NCBI GenBank assembly: GCA_004011035.1
Contig: CP025734.1
Span: forward strand, 2,874,001 to 2,938,000
Direction: 5' to 3'
DNA from: Bdellovibrio sp. qaytius
Lineage (GTDB): Bacteria; Bdellovibrionota; Bdellovibrionia; Bdellovibrionales; Bdellovibrionaceae
DNA length: 64,000 nucleotides
In this document: in pieces, positions 27,013-36,169 of the stretch
Position numbering within the stretch: the stretch's first letter is position 1
Layout of the letters: each line of letters starts with the position of its first letter
Translations under genes and position numbers: made by a program
The notes under the pieces: model-generated
Database searches by the model: none
Told to the model about the DNA's origin: nothing
What the model saw: only the letters and a program-made list of their open reading frames with translations

Positions 27013-27788
27013 TGAGTGCTCCTACTAAAATGTTATCAGTTGAAAATTTAAATTTAAGTTTCGGTGGTATCAAAGCCGTTGATCAGGTGAGCTTTCATAT
27101 TTTTGAAAACGAATTACTTGGTCTTATTGGTCCGAATGGCGCTGGCAAAACAACAGTGTTCAATATGATCTCTGGTTTTTACCGAGCTGATTCGGGAACC
27201 ATTAAATTACGCGAAGATGTGATTAACGAATATTCTCCAGATAAAGTGAACAAAGCTGGTATTGCCAGAACTTTTCAAAACATTCGCTTATTTGGTGAAC
27301 TAACTGTGGTTGAAAATGTTTTATTAGCGATGCAACAAACAGAAACCTTAGGCTGGATCGAAAGTTTATTCAGAACTAAATCTTACCGTGATAAAGAAAA
27401 AGCACTGTATGATCGCAGTGTTGAACTTCTTAAAATTTTCAGTCTTGATCATTTAGCCGAAGAGTTTTCACGCAATTTACCTTATGGTTTACAGCGTAAA
27501 TTAGAAATCGTTCGCGCTTTGGCGACTAAACCTAAATTATTAATTTTAGATGAGCCTGCAGCTGGAATGAATCACCAAGAAACTGAAGACTTAAAAAAAT
27601 TAATCCACTTTGTAAAACAAAAGTTTAATTTAACGGTTTTATTGATCGAACATGATATGAAATTAATTATGTCGATCTGTGAACGCATCGTGGTTTTAAA
27701 TCGTGGTATTAAAATCGCCGAAGGGTTGCCTTCAGAAATTAAAGCAAATACTTCTGTGATTGAAGCTTACTTAGGAAAAAGGTCGTAA
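27012..27788 (+). CDS. livG: Branched-chain amino-acid ABC transporter ATPase LivG
   Basis: 258 aa ATPase. Walker A GPNGAGKTTVFN, Q-loop TFQNIRLF, the region LPYGLQRKLEIVRALA in the signature position, Walker B LLILDEPAAGM, and the H-loop HDMK. The ABC signature has the LivG form, YGLQ rather than LSGGQ. It couples ATP hydrolysis to transport with LivF. Confidence 0.96.
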   Translation: MSAPTKMLSVENLNLSFGGIKAVDQVSFHIFENELLGLIGPNGAGKTTVFNMISGFYRADSGTIKLREDVINEYSPDKVNKAGIARTFQNIRLFGELTVVENVLLAMQQTETLGWIESLFRTKSYRDKEKALYDRSVELLKIFSLDHLAEEFSRNLPYGLQRKLEIVRALATKPKLLILDEPAAGMNHQETEDLKKLIHFVKQKFNLTVLLIEHDMKLIMSICERIVVLNRGIKIAEGLPSEIKANTSVIEAYLGKRS

Positions 27789-27793
27789 ACGTT

Positions 27794-28516
27794 ATGGCTA
27801 CTAAAATCAAAGTTGAACATTTAAGTATTCATTACGGAAACATCAAAGCGGTTAAAGGTATTTCATTTGAATTTACTCGCGGTCAGATCACGACACTTAT
27901 CGGAGCCAATGGCGCTGGTAAAACTTCATCTCTTAAATGTATCGCGGGCCTTTTGCCTGCAAAAACTGGCAAAATTATTTTAGATAAAGACAATGTTCAC
28001 ATTGAAATCACGAAAATGACTCCGGCTGATCGCCTACGTTGTAAGATCGCTTTATGCCCTGAAGGCCGGGGCGTGTTTCCTAATTTAACTGTGCTTGATA
28101 ACTTAATGGTGGGCGCTTATTTAAATAAAGATCATAAAAAAATCTTAGAGCTTGTTGAGCAACAGTACGAATTATTTCCTAAATTAGCTGAACGTAGAAA
28201 TCAATTAGCTGGAACGCTATCTGGTGGCGAACAACAAATGTTAGCTATCGGACGTGCTTTAATGAGCGAACCTGAGTTTTTAATGCTGGACGAACCCTCA
28301 TTAGGTTTAGCACCGGTGATCGTTGAGCAAATCTTTGATAAATTTGTGTTATTAAAAAAACAAGGTCTAGGTTTATTAGTTGTTGAACAGAATGCCAGTT
28401 TAGCTTTAGAAGTTTCTGACTACGCTTACGTGCTTGAGACAGGCACTATGACGTTAAATGGAACAGGTGAGGCGTTGCTTAAGGATTCTCGCGTTCAAGA
28501 AGCCTACTTGAGCTAA
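27794..28516 (+). CDS. livF: Branched-chain amino-acid ABC transporter ATPase LivF
   Basis: 240 aa. Walker A GANGAGKTSSLK, signature LSGGEQQMLAIGRAL, Walker B FLMLDEPSLGLAP, and the EQNA form of the switch motif that is typical of LivF. It ends the transporter operon; the last 4 bp overlap the convergent LysR gene, so transcription of the two may interfere. Confidence 0.96.
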   Translation: MATKIKVEHLSIHYGNIKAVKGISFEFTRGQITTLIGANGAGKTSSLKCIAGLLPAKTGKIILDKDNVHIEITKMTPADRLRCKIALCPEGRGVFPNLTVLDNLMVGAYLNKDHKKILELVEQQYELFPKLAERRNQLAGTLSGGEQQMLAIGRALMSEPEFLMLDEPSLGLAPVIVEQIFDKFVLLKKQGLGLLVVEQNASLALEVSDYAYVLETGTMTLNGTGEALLKDSRVQEAYLS

Positions 28517-29385
28517 CCAAGTCCACGCCGAAAGCCGGTTTTTATATGATCTCGAACCAGTTCATGAATTTTTAAATAGAAAGGTTGTTTAAAGTAATTC
28601 AGATAAATTGGTACTTTTATAGCTTTAAACCCTGGAACAATACGTAGATTATTACGACCTTCAATTAAGTGACGGGGCTGTATTGATCGCCCCCAGCCTA
28701 ACTCAACAGCATCTAAAATAGCATTCCCTTCGTCCAGATAATTACGTTTAAACTTTTTATTTTTTCCGTTTCCCTGAGCTTTAAAAAAATTGAAAGTCGC
28801 CTGATCTTCAGAATCATTGTCTAAATAAATATCTTCTCTACCTGAAATAATCTTTTTTGATTCAATAACCACATTTTCTTCATGGCCTATCAGAATATTT
28901 TCTACGTTTCCTAACGTGATTGGACCTTCTGAAATAGCAAAATCAGCCTCTGATCTTTTTAGGACTGCTGGCAGTTCATGCATTTCCCTGATGAATGCTT
29001 CTAGTTGTATTTGGGGATGTTTCAGAATCAACTCGTGAAGACTAGGAATCAGAACAGACCTCATCGTTGTCGAAAATCCTGCTATCCGAACTATACCCTG
29101 AATAGAGTCTCTGGCTAGCGAGCCTTGAGCCTTCAAATCTTGAAGAATGTCTTGTTCAATATTTTCTCTTAACTGGCAATGTAATAGAAGTTTTTCACCA
29201 GCATCAGTCATAGAAATACCAGAGCTATCACGAACAAATAAACTAGTTTTCAGCTGTTGCTCTAGTTTTTGAATGCGGAGGGATAGCGCGGGTTGCGAAA
29301 GAGCCAAAGAAAGTGCAGCTTTAGAAAAGCTTCCTCTTTTAGCGACCTCAAAAAAAGCATTAAGTTGATCAGAATTTAATTTCAT
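28513..29385 (-). CDS. LysR-family transcriptional regulator
   Basis: 290 aa. N-terminal winged helix-turn-helix LNAFFEVAKRGSFSKAALSL with ALSQPALSLRIQKLEQQL (residues about 7-45), then a substrate-binding domain. ATG 29385 (MKLNSDQLNAF) is a standard LysR start. The gene is divergent from a small secreted protein and a T-N11-A dyad lies between them, so it probably regulates that gene and itself. Its 3' end overlaps livF. Inducer unknown. Confidence 0.93.
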   Translation of the reverse strand: MKLNSDQLNAFFEVAKRGSFSKAALSLALSQPALSLRIQKLEQQLKTSLFVRDSSGISMTDAGEKLLLHCQLRENIEQDILQDLKAQGSLARDSIQGIVRIAGFSTTMRSVLIPSLHELILKHPQIQLEAFIREMHELPAVLKRSEADFAISEGPITLGNVENILIGHEENVVIESKKIISGREDIYLDNDSEDQATFNFFKAQGNGKNKKFKRNYLDEGNAILDAVELGWGRSIQPRHLIEGRNNLRIVPGFKAIKVPIYLNYFKQPFYLKIHELVRDHIKTGFRRGLG

Positions 29386-29386
29386 T

Positions 29387-29411
29387 AGCCTATTAGTATT
29401 ATAAATAGGCT
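29387..29411. promoter_or_regulatory. LysR-type operator (T-N11-A dyad)
   Basis: AGCCTAT (29387-29393), 11 bp, then ATAGGCT (29405-29411): a perfect 7-bp interrupted dyad with the T-N11-A spacing known for LysR regulators. It begins 1 bp upstream of the LysR start codon and about 75 bp before the divergent gene at 29485. Confidence 0.6.
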
Positions 29412-29484
29412 CATAAAATCAATAAATTTTACTTATTCATCAAAATTATCTAGCTTGTTAATAGATTCTAACAAGGAGTTTTAT

Positions 29485-29853
29485 TTGAAATTAGCTATCA
29501 TATCTATCTTAGTATTATTTATTGCTGTATTCACACCTAAAGGGCATGCTAGCTTAAACGCTGCTAATGATCTAAGTGCAGCTCAATTAGAAAAATGTTA
29601 TCTAAAATACAAATTCTTAGCTTATGCTGTAACGGATTCAGAAGAAAAGTTTTTTAGACGTCTTAAATCCAGCAATTACAAAGATCTAATTATGGCTCAA
29701 GCAAATCAAAACATGATCGGAATTGAATCTTGCATTGAAACTATTATTCAGACCAGTAAAAATGAAGAAAATTTAAGTCACACAAAATTTGTAGAATTAA
29801 GATTGAAACAAGTGTCAAAGTTGACTGTAGAGAAAAATCGAAGGTTCCATTAA
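29485..29853 (+). CDS. Small secreted protein, possible LysR target
   Basis: 122 aa from TTG 29485, supported by AAGGAG at 29473-29478; an in-frame TTG at 29455 lacks a site. Signal peptide KLAIISILVLFIAVF, cleavage near GHA-SL. The mature part is helical with two cysteines (EKCYLKYKF and ESCIETII), which could form a disulfide. Function unknown. It diverges from the LysR gene. Confidence 0.7.
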   Translation: MKLAIISILVLFIAVFTPKGHASLNAANDLSAAQLEKCYLKYKFLAYAVTDSEEKFFRRLKSSNYKDLIMAQANQNMIGIESCIETIIQTSKNEENLSHTKFVELRLKQVSKLTVEKNRRFH

Positions 29854-29882
29854 TAATCATTATCTAGTCACATTGAAAAAGC

Positions 29883-29918
29883 TTAAACAGTGAACGTGAC
29901 TAATCGCTCACTGTTTAA
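29883..29918 (-). terminator. Candidate terminator / inverted repeat after the flagellar cluster
   Basis: TTAAACAGTGA (29883-29893) and TCACTGTTTAA (29908-29918) pair perfectly over 11 bp. Read on the minus strand the stem is followed by GCTTTTTC. A second, GC-rich hairpin (GGCGAGCGG/CCGCTCACC, 29957-29983) and a TCACCC/GGGTGA stem lie between this and the flgE stop. One or more of these probably end the flagellar transcript. Confidence 0.5.
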
Positions 29919-30020
29919 ATGGAGATTGGTTCTAATATCTTTTTGTTTTTTAAATTGGCGAGCGGTTCTTTAAGCCGCTCACCCCGTTAATCTCGGGTGA
30001 CTTTACTACCCTTAATTAAA

Positions 30021-31310
30021 TTATCGTTTTAATTGGATCACTTCGTTCAGTAATTCATCTGAAGTCGTGATTGTTTTTGAATTGGCTTGGAACGCTCTTT
30101 GATTCGTAATCATCGCTACGAACTCAGAAGCTAAATCCACCGTTGAACGCTCAAGTGATTTTGACATCACCGAACCACGGCCTGCCATACGAGGACCACC
30201 GACAGCTGCTGCACCAGAATCGCGAGATTCTTTGAACATGTTACCACCGATTTTGAATAATGACTCTGGAGCTTCGAATTTAGCTAATGCGATCTGTGCT
30301 AAATCTAATACCTGACCATTCGAGTATGAAGCTGTTAATACACCTTCATCATTGAACGATAAGCCAGTTACAGTACCTGCAGCGTAACCATCTTGTGCCC
30401 AAGAAATTACATCTGAATCTTTACCGAACTGTTTTGTTCCATCGATACCTTTACCACCAGTTGCTAAATCATCACCAAAGTTGAATTTGATTTGTTGATC
30501 TTGCTTTGCTCCGCCTTTGAAATTTAATGCAGAGTTTGTAACTTCTTGAGAGTTTAATTTACCGTCTTCCGTGAAAGTTAATTTACCCTCAACAACCTGT
30601 GCTAAATCTTGGCCTTCTGGAGCATCTGTTACATCTTTACCATCAACTAAACCCTTGTACGTCCATGTACGGTCTTCGCCTTTGTTAAAGAATAAATTTA
30701 ATAAATGTTTATTACCTTGAGAATCGAACATCTCAACCGCTGTAGAGTAGTGAGAAGTTTTATATGGATCTTTTGGATCAAAAGTTTTCGAGTTAGCAAC
30801 GTTTCTTGAATCTAAGTTCAGATCTAATTTTAATTCTTTAGTACCAGAGGCATTAACCATGGCTCTTGGAAATTTAATATCTGCTAATTTATTTTCAATT
30901 TTACCTTTTTCATCAGCTTGGAAACCTTGAACTTTTTGTCCAGAGTTATTAACTAAGTTACCGGCTTTATCGAACTTGAAAGATCCATCGCGAGTGTACG
31001 AAGTTCCTTCTGTTCCTTTTAAAGTGAAAAATCCGTTACCATTTACAGCTAAGTCAGTTGAACGATCTGTGTTATCTAGATTACCTTGAGACATAATAGG
31101 TGTGATCGATTGAATACGAACACCGCGGCCCATCTGATTACCGCCATCGATCCCTTTTAAAGAACGTGACATGACATCAGAAAACTCTGCTCTTGATGCT
31201 TTGAAACCTACTGTGTTTGAATTTGCAATGTTGTCTGCAGTTACGCCCATTGCTTCGCCGTTAGCTTGAAGACCAGTGATACCAGTCCACATTGACGATA
31301 GAACTCCCAT
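30021..31310 (-). CDS. flgE: Flagellar hook protein FlgE
   Basis: 429 aa from ATG 31310, preceded by GGAGG (31316-31320); an in-frame ATG at 31343 is upstream of that site. N-terminal rod/hook motif ANGEAMGVTADNIANSNTVG and C-terminal ASEFVAMITNQRAFQANSKT match the hook family. It polymerises into the hook outside the cell. It is the last gene of the cluster. The 5' leader has three hairpins (31331-31424). Confidence 0.95.
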   Translation of the reverse strand: MGVLSSMWTGITGLQANGEAMGVTADNIANSNTVGFKASRAEFSDVMSRSLKGIDGGNQMGRGVRIQSITPIMSQGNLDNTDRSTDLAVNGNGFFTLKGTEGTSYTRDGSFKFDKAGNLVNNSGQKVQGFQADEKGKIENKLADIKFPRAMVNASGTKELKLDLNLDSRNVANSKTFDPKDPYKTSHYSTAVEMFDSQGNKHLLNLFFNKGEDRTWTYKGLVDGKDVTDAPEGQDLAQVVEGKLTFTEDGKLNSQEVTNSALNFKGGAKQDQQIKFNFGDDLATGGKGIDGTKQFGKDSDVISWAQDGYAAGTVTGLSFNDEGVLTASYSNGQVLDLAQIALAKFEAPESLFKIGGNMFKESRDSGAAAVGGPRMAGRGSVMSKSLERSTVDLASEFVAMITNQRAFQANSKTITTSDELLNEVIQLKR

Positions 31311-31330
31311 GATAACCTCCATGTTTTTAA

Positions 31331-31424
31331 TCAGAACATTCATGTTCTGATTGTTTTGTTTTTCAAATCTGCTAGTCGAGCAGATTTGTTTTCTGAAGGG
31401 CCCCCTCTAGGAGGACCAGCCCTT
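31331..31424 (-). other. Three-hairpin leader of flgE
   Basis: On the minus strand, in order: AAGGGC-...-GCCCTT with an inner CCTC/GAGG (31396-31424), AAATCTGCT/AGCAGATTT (31365-31387, 9 bp perfect), and TCAGAACAT/ATGTTCTGA (31331-31350, 9 bp). None has a T-run, so they are not simple terminators. They lie between the previous stop codon and flgE. Confidence 0.6.
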
Positions 31425-31470
31425 AAAATCTTTATCTAAAGCTTAAAAAAGATATTCGACCTTTTTTAAA

Positions 31471-31935
31471 CTAAATAACTATTGTGCTGTCGATGTTGGT
31501 AAAAACATTTTCTTTCAAATTGTTTTTATCCATCACTGTCACCACAGTGTTATTTTTAACACTCACGATCGCTGCTGAGTCGTCCATCAAAACCAAAGTA
31601 TCTTTCGATCCTTTAGCTGCGGCCTTCTTCACAGCTTCATCAAGTTTCGCTAATCTTGCTGGATCATAACTGATCCCTCTTGATTGCATACGCTCGATCG
31701 CGTGATTCGAAAACTTTAGTGCTCCTGTTTCGTTACTCTTTGCTAAAGCACCGGCTTTCGGTGTCTCTTGCGCCGGAGTACTTGCAATTAAGCCCTCTAA
31801 CGTTTCCTTGAACGAACCTGACTCTTTCGCTTCTGCTCCACCTTGAATGTTTTTATCATTCTTGATTTCGCTTGGCGCTTTTGGAATCAGATTATCTATG
31901 CGACTTAAACTGTTCGCCAGTTTCATCTTATCCAT
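31471..31935 (-). CDS. Flagellar operon protein (TIGR02530-like)
   Basis: 154 aa. The C-terminal half has FSNHAIERMQSRGI, then LDEAVKKAAAKGSKDTLVLM and ENVFTNIDSTIVI. These are the marks of the small flagellar operon family found between flgD and flgE in many bacteria, probably a hook assembly factor. The N-terminal half is a low-complexity linker. It lies 3 bp after flgD, which supports this role. Confidence 0.85.
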   Translation of the reverse strand: MDKMKLANSLSRIDNLIPKAPSEIKNDKNIQGGAEAKESGSFKETLEGLIASTPAQETPKAGALAKSNETGALKFSNHAIERMQSRGISYDPARLAKLDEAVKKAAAKGSKDTLVLMDDSAAIVSVKNNTVVTVMDKNNLKENVFTNIDSTIVI

Positions 31936-31938
31936 CGT

Positions 31939-33012
31939 CTATAACCCCTTAGCTGCGACTTTCGGTGGCGGAGTAGCTGGTGCTACATTCGAACCTTCTG
32001 CCGGCTTGTTACCTTCGCCGAATTGATTTTTATCGTAAAGTTCTTTCGCTGCCGAAAGTTGACCCCACATATCATCTGGTGAAGATTCCATCGCCTTTAA
32101 CTGCTCTGGAGTTTTCGTCTCTTGCTTAATATTAGTTTGCTTCGAAGCAGCATCCTTATTCAAGTCGAGGTTTGTAACATCATTCGCTTTCTGGTCGTTG
32201 TTCTTAAGACTTGGGTCAGAAAATCGACTAATATCCTTAAGACGTACGTTCTGTTTTCCAACCTGAAGTACAGGTCCTTCTTGAGAAAAACTCATTCCAG
32301 TCACTACACCAGTGAAGTCAGTCTTTACATTTAGCTTCTGTCCTGCCGCTCCGGTCGATTCAAATTTAATTTTGTAATCGCCTTCTTTTGCTTTATTTCC
32401 TTTTTCATCATTGCCATTCCAAGAAAATTTATTTTCTCCGGCTTTTAATGTTGGAAATTTCATAGTGCGAATCACATCACCTTTTGCATTTGTGATTGAA
32501 GCTACAGTCTCAGTTGCATCTTGCGGAAGATTAAATTTCACTTCGTGATCTTTATCTAAATTTGTACGAGTTAATTTAGCACTGTCACCAGATACTTCTT
32601 TGCCGATTAAATTCAACGCTTGAAATTGTTCAACGGGCTTAGCACCTTGTTTCATTTCTTGTAACGTCGTATTGATATTCGTCATTTGCTCTAATCCAGA
32701 GAACTGCGCTAACTGTGCGGCCATCTCGTGATTTTTTAATGGATTCGTAGGATCTTGATTTTTTAATTGAGCAATCATCAATTTAAAAAACGCATCCTTA
32801 TCCATTTTGCTATCACCAACACCGCGCATTTTTTTAGACGGGTCAACGTAGTTAGGATCAGACATTTTATTCAAGGCTTCACCGATATTTTCAGCACCAC
32901 CTAACGCCGCTTTTTCACCTTGGGTAAGATTACGGTTGTTAGCTTGTTCTTTTAAATCCGGTTCTTGTAAGCTTGGATCTCTCCAAGTTTTTGTACTCGC
33001 TTTAACATCCAT
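31939..33012 (-). CDS. flgD: Flagellar hook capping protein FlgD
   Basis: 357 aa, well above the usual 140-240. The core domain is DKDAFFKLMIAQLKNQDPTN then MAAQLAQFSGLEQM (residues about 72-115), followed by the Ig/tudor-like region. Extra N-terminal (about 70) and C-terminal (about 100, Pro/Ala/Lys-rich) extensions account for the length. FlgD caps the growing hook. ATG 33012 follows AGGAGAG. Confidence 0.93.
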   Translation of the reverse strand: MDVKASTKTWRDPSLQEPDLKEQANNRNLTQGEKAALGGAENIGEALNKMSDPNYVDPSKKMRGVGDSKMDKDAFFKLMIAQLKNQDPTNPLKNHEMAAQLAQFSGLEQMTNINTTLQEMKQGAKPVEQFQALNLIGKEVSGDSAKLTRTNLDKDHEVKFNLPQDATETVASITNAKGDVIRTMKFPTLKAGENKFSWNGNDEKGNKAKEGDYKIKFESTGAAGQKLNVKTDFTGVVTGMSFSQEGPVLQVGKQNVRLKDISRFSDPSLKNNDQKANDVTNLDLNKDAASKQTNIKQETKTPEQLKAMESSPDDMWGQLSAAKELYDKNQFGEGNKPAEGSNVAPATPPPKVAAKGL

Positions 33013-33023
33013 GTTCGACTCTC

Positions 33024-34730
33024 CTACGCTACCACGTTAACACTAGATCCCTTGTTGGCTGCAACATATGCTGCGCGGCCTTGAGCGGATTTAGCGATCG
33101 GCGTTTGTACCGATTGTTGTTGTGATGTTTGGTAAGCACTTGAACCTTGCTCGCGTCCACGGCCTGAATTTGAATTTGCAAAATTCTGAAAATTCATTTC
33201 TTGCTGTTGTCTGTTTTGAAAACTCGAATTCGATGAGTTTGCATCAGACTGGAACTGAGCCTGGTTATTTGTGTCAACCGCAGTCACATTGTTAATCTTA
33301 ACATGTTCTACACGCATTTGGTGAGTGGCTAGACTAGACTTAAGATCAGAAAGATTATCTTCCAACATCTTTTTCACAGATTTGTCCTGAGCGTTCATCT
33401 CAATGTTAATTTTGCCGTTATCCAGCATCACTTTAAGATTAACTTCGCCCATTCCCTCTGGAGTCATCTTCACCGTCATCTCACCGCCGCCCGCAGTGAC
33501 CAAGTATTTAGCTTGGTTCATCACTTCGCGAACGTTAGCGTCTTTCATAGCATCAGTGTCACCGTTTGGTTTTGCTGTAGCTGCGGCTCCTGCTGCGGCT
33601 TCAGTTGTGCCTATGTGTGACTGAAAACTACGTTGCCCCGTGTGTAACGCTGAAACTTGGGCTGCTAAATCATTAGAGCCATCAAATTTTGCAAGGCCTT
33701 GTTGCTGCCCGCCGCGTTCACCCGATGAATTTTCTTTATCTCCTTGGCCTTTTTGTTTTTCATTATCAGCTGAAGATTTCGCTAACACCGCATTGGTTTG
33801 ATTCAAGGCTTGCGGTTTTTCTGTATTCTGCGCTACATCCTGTTGCTGCAGTTTTAGATCCGCTGGTTTTGCGACTTCTTTACTAAGAATGTCATAGACC
33901 TTGCTCTCAAGAGTTGGTGCGGTCGACTGAGACTTTGCATCAACGGCAGTTTCTTCTTCAGTTTGAACTTTTGCATCCTGCATCGGTTTAACTAAAGAAA
34001 GTTGCGGCTGTTGTTGCGCTTGACCCTCTAGAGCTGGAGTTTTTAATAATTTTTGATCACCAAGTTCAGGTTGTAGCAACTTTGTTTCAAGTTGCCCTTC
34101 TGGAGCTACTTGCACTGCATCTTGCGACATCGCTTCACCATTGATGTCGGCTAACACAGCTTTTTCAGCACTAGTCATATACTGAAATTGCGGTTGAGCT
34201 TGCACTTGTGATGCGGCTACTTGAGCTTGGGCTTCAGCAGACAAAGCTTCGCCATCAATAGCGGCTGTGACTTCTGCTAAAACTTGTGTTTTAATATTTT
34301 GGATATTTGCAATTGGTTGCTGTTCAGTTGCGATTTTCTGCAGATTTTCTTCAGAATCTGCGATTTCAACTTCACCCTCTTTTGAGACCATGACATTTGA
34401 AATCTTTTGTTCAATCGCTTGTGGCTGAATTACGCCTTTTGCTTTAATATCCGTTTCAGGTTTTTCTGCATCGGATTTATCATCCTTTGCGCGAGCCATC
34501 TTCTTTTTAATTCCCCCAGATGACTTCTTCGAAACCTGATCAGAATCTTTTCTCTGATCGTTCTGTTTTTCCGCTTTTGGTTGGTCTTTTTCTTTAAGAC
34601 CTTCTTTTGCGGCTTTTAGCTCTTTTTCGAAATCGTTTTTCATTCCGTGATCGAGAGCTTTTGGAACTTTCAGATCAAGATCGTCTATCGTTCCCTGTGG
34701 GGGGCCGACACGTATCAAGTCTTTTAACAC
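33024..34730 (-). CDS. fliK: Flagellar hook-length control protein FliK
   Basis: 568 aa. The start is GTG 34730, with AAGGAG upstream. The first 400 residues are Gln/Ala/Lys/Glu-rich low-complexity sequence, as expected for a ruler. The C-terminal domain carries GEMTVKMTPEGMGEVNLKV and is the substrate-switch (Flg_hook) domain. It sets hook length and switches the export apparatus. 11 bp before flgD. Confidence 0.9.
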   Translation of the reverse strand: MLKDLIRVGPPQGTIDDLDLKVPKALDHGMKNDFEKELKAAKEGLKEKDQPKAEKQNDQRKDSDQVSKKSSGGIKKKMARAKDDKSDAEKPETDIKAKGVIQPQAIEQKISNVMVSKEGEVEIADSEENLQKIATEQQPIANIQNIKTQVLAEVTAAIDGEALSAEAQAQVAASQVQAQPQFQYMTSAEKAVLADINGEAMSQDAVQVAPEGQLETKLLQPELGDQKLLKTPALEGQAQQQPQLSLVKPMQDAKVQTEEETAVDAKSQSTAPTLESKVYDILSKEVAKPADLKLQQQDVAQNTEKPQALNQTNAVLAKSSADNEKQKGQGDKENSSGERGGQQQGLAKFDGSNDLAAQVSALHTGQRSFQSHIGTTEAAAGAAATAKPNGDTDAMKDANVREVMNQAKYLVTAGGGEMTVKMTPEGMGEVNLKVMLDNGKINIEMNAQDKSVKKMLEDNLSDLKSSLATHQMRVEHVKINNVTAVDTNNQAQFQSDANSSNSSFQNRQQQEMNFQNFANSNSGRGREQGSSAYQTSQQQSVQTPIAKSAQGRAAYVAANKGSSVNVVA

Positions 34731-34756
34731 TTTTCTCCTTATCGTTTATTCAAACC

Positions 34757-35611
34757 TTACGGTTTTACGTTTTCCTCAGGCGCTGCAGGAGTTTCTTTGT
34801 CGGTTTTCGGAATGCTGGTAGGCACTCTGTAACCCGCAAATTTTTCTGCAAAAGCCTGAGCTTTTTCTGTTTTAATTAAATTAAGAATCTCAGCTGCACT
34901 TTTCTTTTTCATGCGGCTTAAAATATCAATCACTAAATCTTCATCCATCGTTTCAAAGATTTTTGCGGCTTGGCCTGGTTTCATGTTTGTATAAACTTGA
35001 ACCAATGTATCAACTTTACCATCATCAGCTTTAATACGATCTTGTAACATCGCTGAAATTTTAGTGCGGTAATCTTCAAGCTCAGTTAATTTTTTCTCGA
35101 TCACAACTTTTTGCGCTTCGATTTCTGCTGCTTTTTTATTTAATTCTTCTTCACGTAAATCTAAAACACGTTTACGTTCAGTTAATTTGTAAATGTAATC
35201 AGAATCATCTTCGACTTCAGTGCGAACTGTACCTGAAGTTGCCGCAACTGCAGCCGCACCTTCTGCCACTTTTGGTGCTTCTGTGCCCGCCGCTGGAGCT
35301 GCAGCAGGTTTTGCCGCTGGAGGCGTTTCGCTGGCTTGAGCCACGCCTAAGCCGATTTCAATTTTATTTAATGTAGATTCAATTTTATCAAAATTTTCGA
35401 TCGCTAAAAATAAACCTAAACCGCAAAAAATAAAAATAGCAAATTGCACGATTGGAAATTTGCGTGAAGGTCTGTTATTTTTTTTCGTTTGCATATTTTC
35501 ACGAAGCTTAGCCGCAGAAATAGTTTTAGCAGGTGCATTGACCTGAGCCGGCCGCACCTGTGCATTTTTCTTAGCTTCTTTAAAAAATTGGTCGTAACCG
35601 TTTTTTTTCAT
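34757..35611 (-). CDS. MotE-like flagellar protein (MgtE N-terminal-like domain)
   Basis: 284 aa. One membrane segment (about residues 50-68), an Ala/Pro linker, a coiled coil (about 145-195), and an MgtE_N-like domain: MKPGQAAKIFETMDEDLVID then ILSRMKKKSAAEIL. This order matches MotE, a periplasmic chaperone of motor stators, and its neighbours fliJ and fliK support a flagellar role. Overlaps the fliJ stop by 4 bp. Assignment is by domain order, not name. Confidence 0.75.
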   Translation of the reverse strand: MKKNGYDQFFKEAKKNAQVRPAQVNAPAKTISAAKLRENMQTKKNNRPSRKFPIVQFAIFIFCGLGLFLAIENFDKIESTLNKIEIGLGVAQASETPPAAKPAAAPAAGTEAPKVAEGAAAVAATSGTVRTEVEDDSDYIYKLTERKRVLDLREEELNKKAAEIEAQKVVIEKKLTELEDYRTKISAMLQDRIKADDGKVDTLVQVYTNMKPGQAAKIFETMDEDLVIDILSRMKKKSAAEILNLIKTEKAQAFAEKFAGYRVPTSIPKTDKETPAAPEENVKP

Positions 35612-36063
35612 TCTTTTGTCGTCCTAACAAAACGAGTCGATGAAATTTCATCTAACTCTTTAGCTTCTTTTTGTCTTACTTCTTGTAAGAAATCGGCTTT
35701 CTTTTTCTCTTTAAGCCTTTCCATTATCTTAACCTCAGTTAGCGCATCTTTCAAAATTTCGCGTCTGGACTCGACTACTTTTTCTATTTTTAGCAGACGT
35801 TCGTTCTGGTTTGCTATGCGGAGGTCTTGGCCTGTAATGAAATTATTGATCTGATTAACCGAAGCTTGCCAACCCGTTGTCTGGCCCGCCAGGCTTGATC
35901 TTTCAGCCAAAGATCGTCTTTTCGCTTCAATCATGTCTTCTAACATTTTTTGTTCTGCAGCTAAAAAAGCCTGTGCTTCAAGATAATCTTTTTTCGCCAA
36001 ATCCATTTTGATTTCGCGATGATCTAAAACTTTTTGTAATGTGAAGTTGAATTTTATTGCCAT
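35608..36063 (-). CDS. fliJ: Flagellar export protein FliJ
   Basis: 151 aa, almost entirely coiled coil, as for FliJ, the soluble export component that sits in the FliI ring and couples to FlhA. N-terminus FNFTLQKVLDHREIKMDLAK is typical. It follows fliI after a 104-bp hairpin spacer and overlaps the MotE-like gene by 4 bp. Confidence 0.85.
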   Translation of the reverse strand: MAIKFNFTLQKVLDHREIKMDLAKKDYLEAQAFLAAEQKMLEDMIEAKRRSLAERSSLAGQTTGWQASVNQINNFITGQDLRIANQNERLLKIEKVVESRREILKDALTEVKIMERLKEKKKADFLQEVRQKEAKELDEISSTRFVRTTKE

Positions 36064-36086
36064 AACTTCCTGTTAGCTTTTTTCTT

Positions 36087-36169
36087 TTCGCTTCGTGCGA
36101 AGAGTTTTAGTTGTTTTGATTCGCCTCCGGCGAACCCTATTCTAAAGGGCCGACCTCTCGGTCGTCCTT
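36087..36169 (-). other. Hairpin spacer between fliI and fliJ
   Basis: A 104-bp gap that holds at least two hairpins: TTCGCC-TCC-GGCGAA (36120-36134) and AAGGGCCGACC/GGTCGTCCTT (36145-36169, overlapping the fliI stop). A weaker one is TTCGC/GCGAA (36087-36101). No T-run follows any of them on the transcribed strand. Confidence 0.6.
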
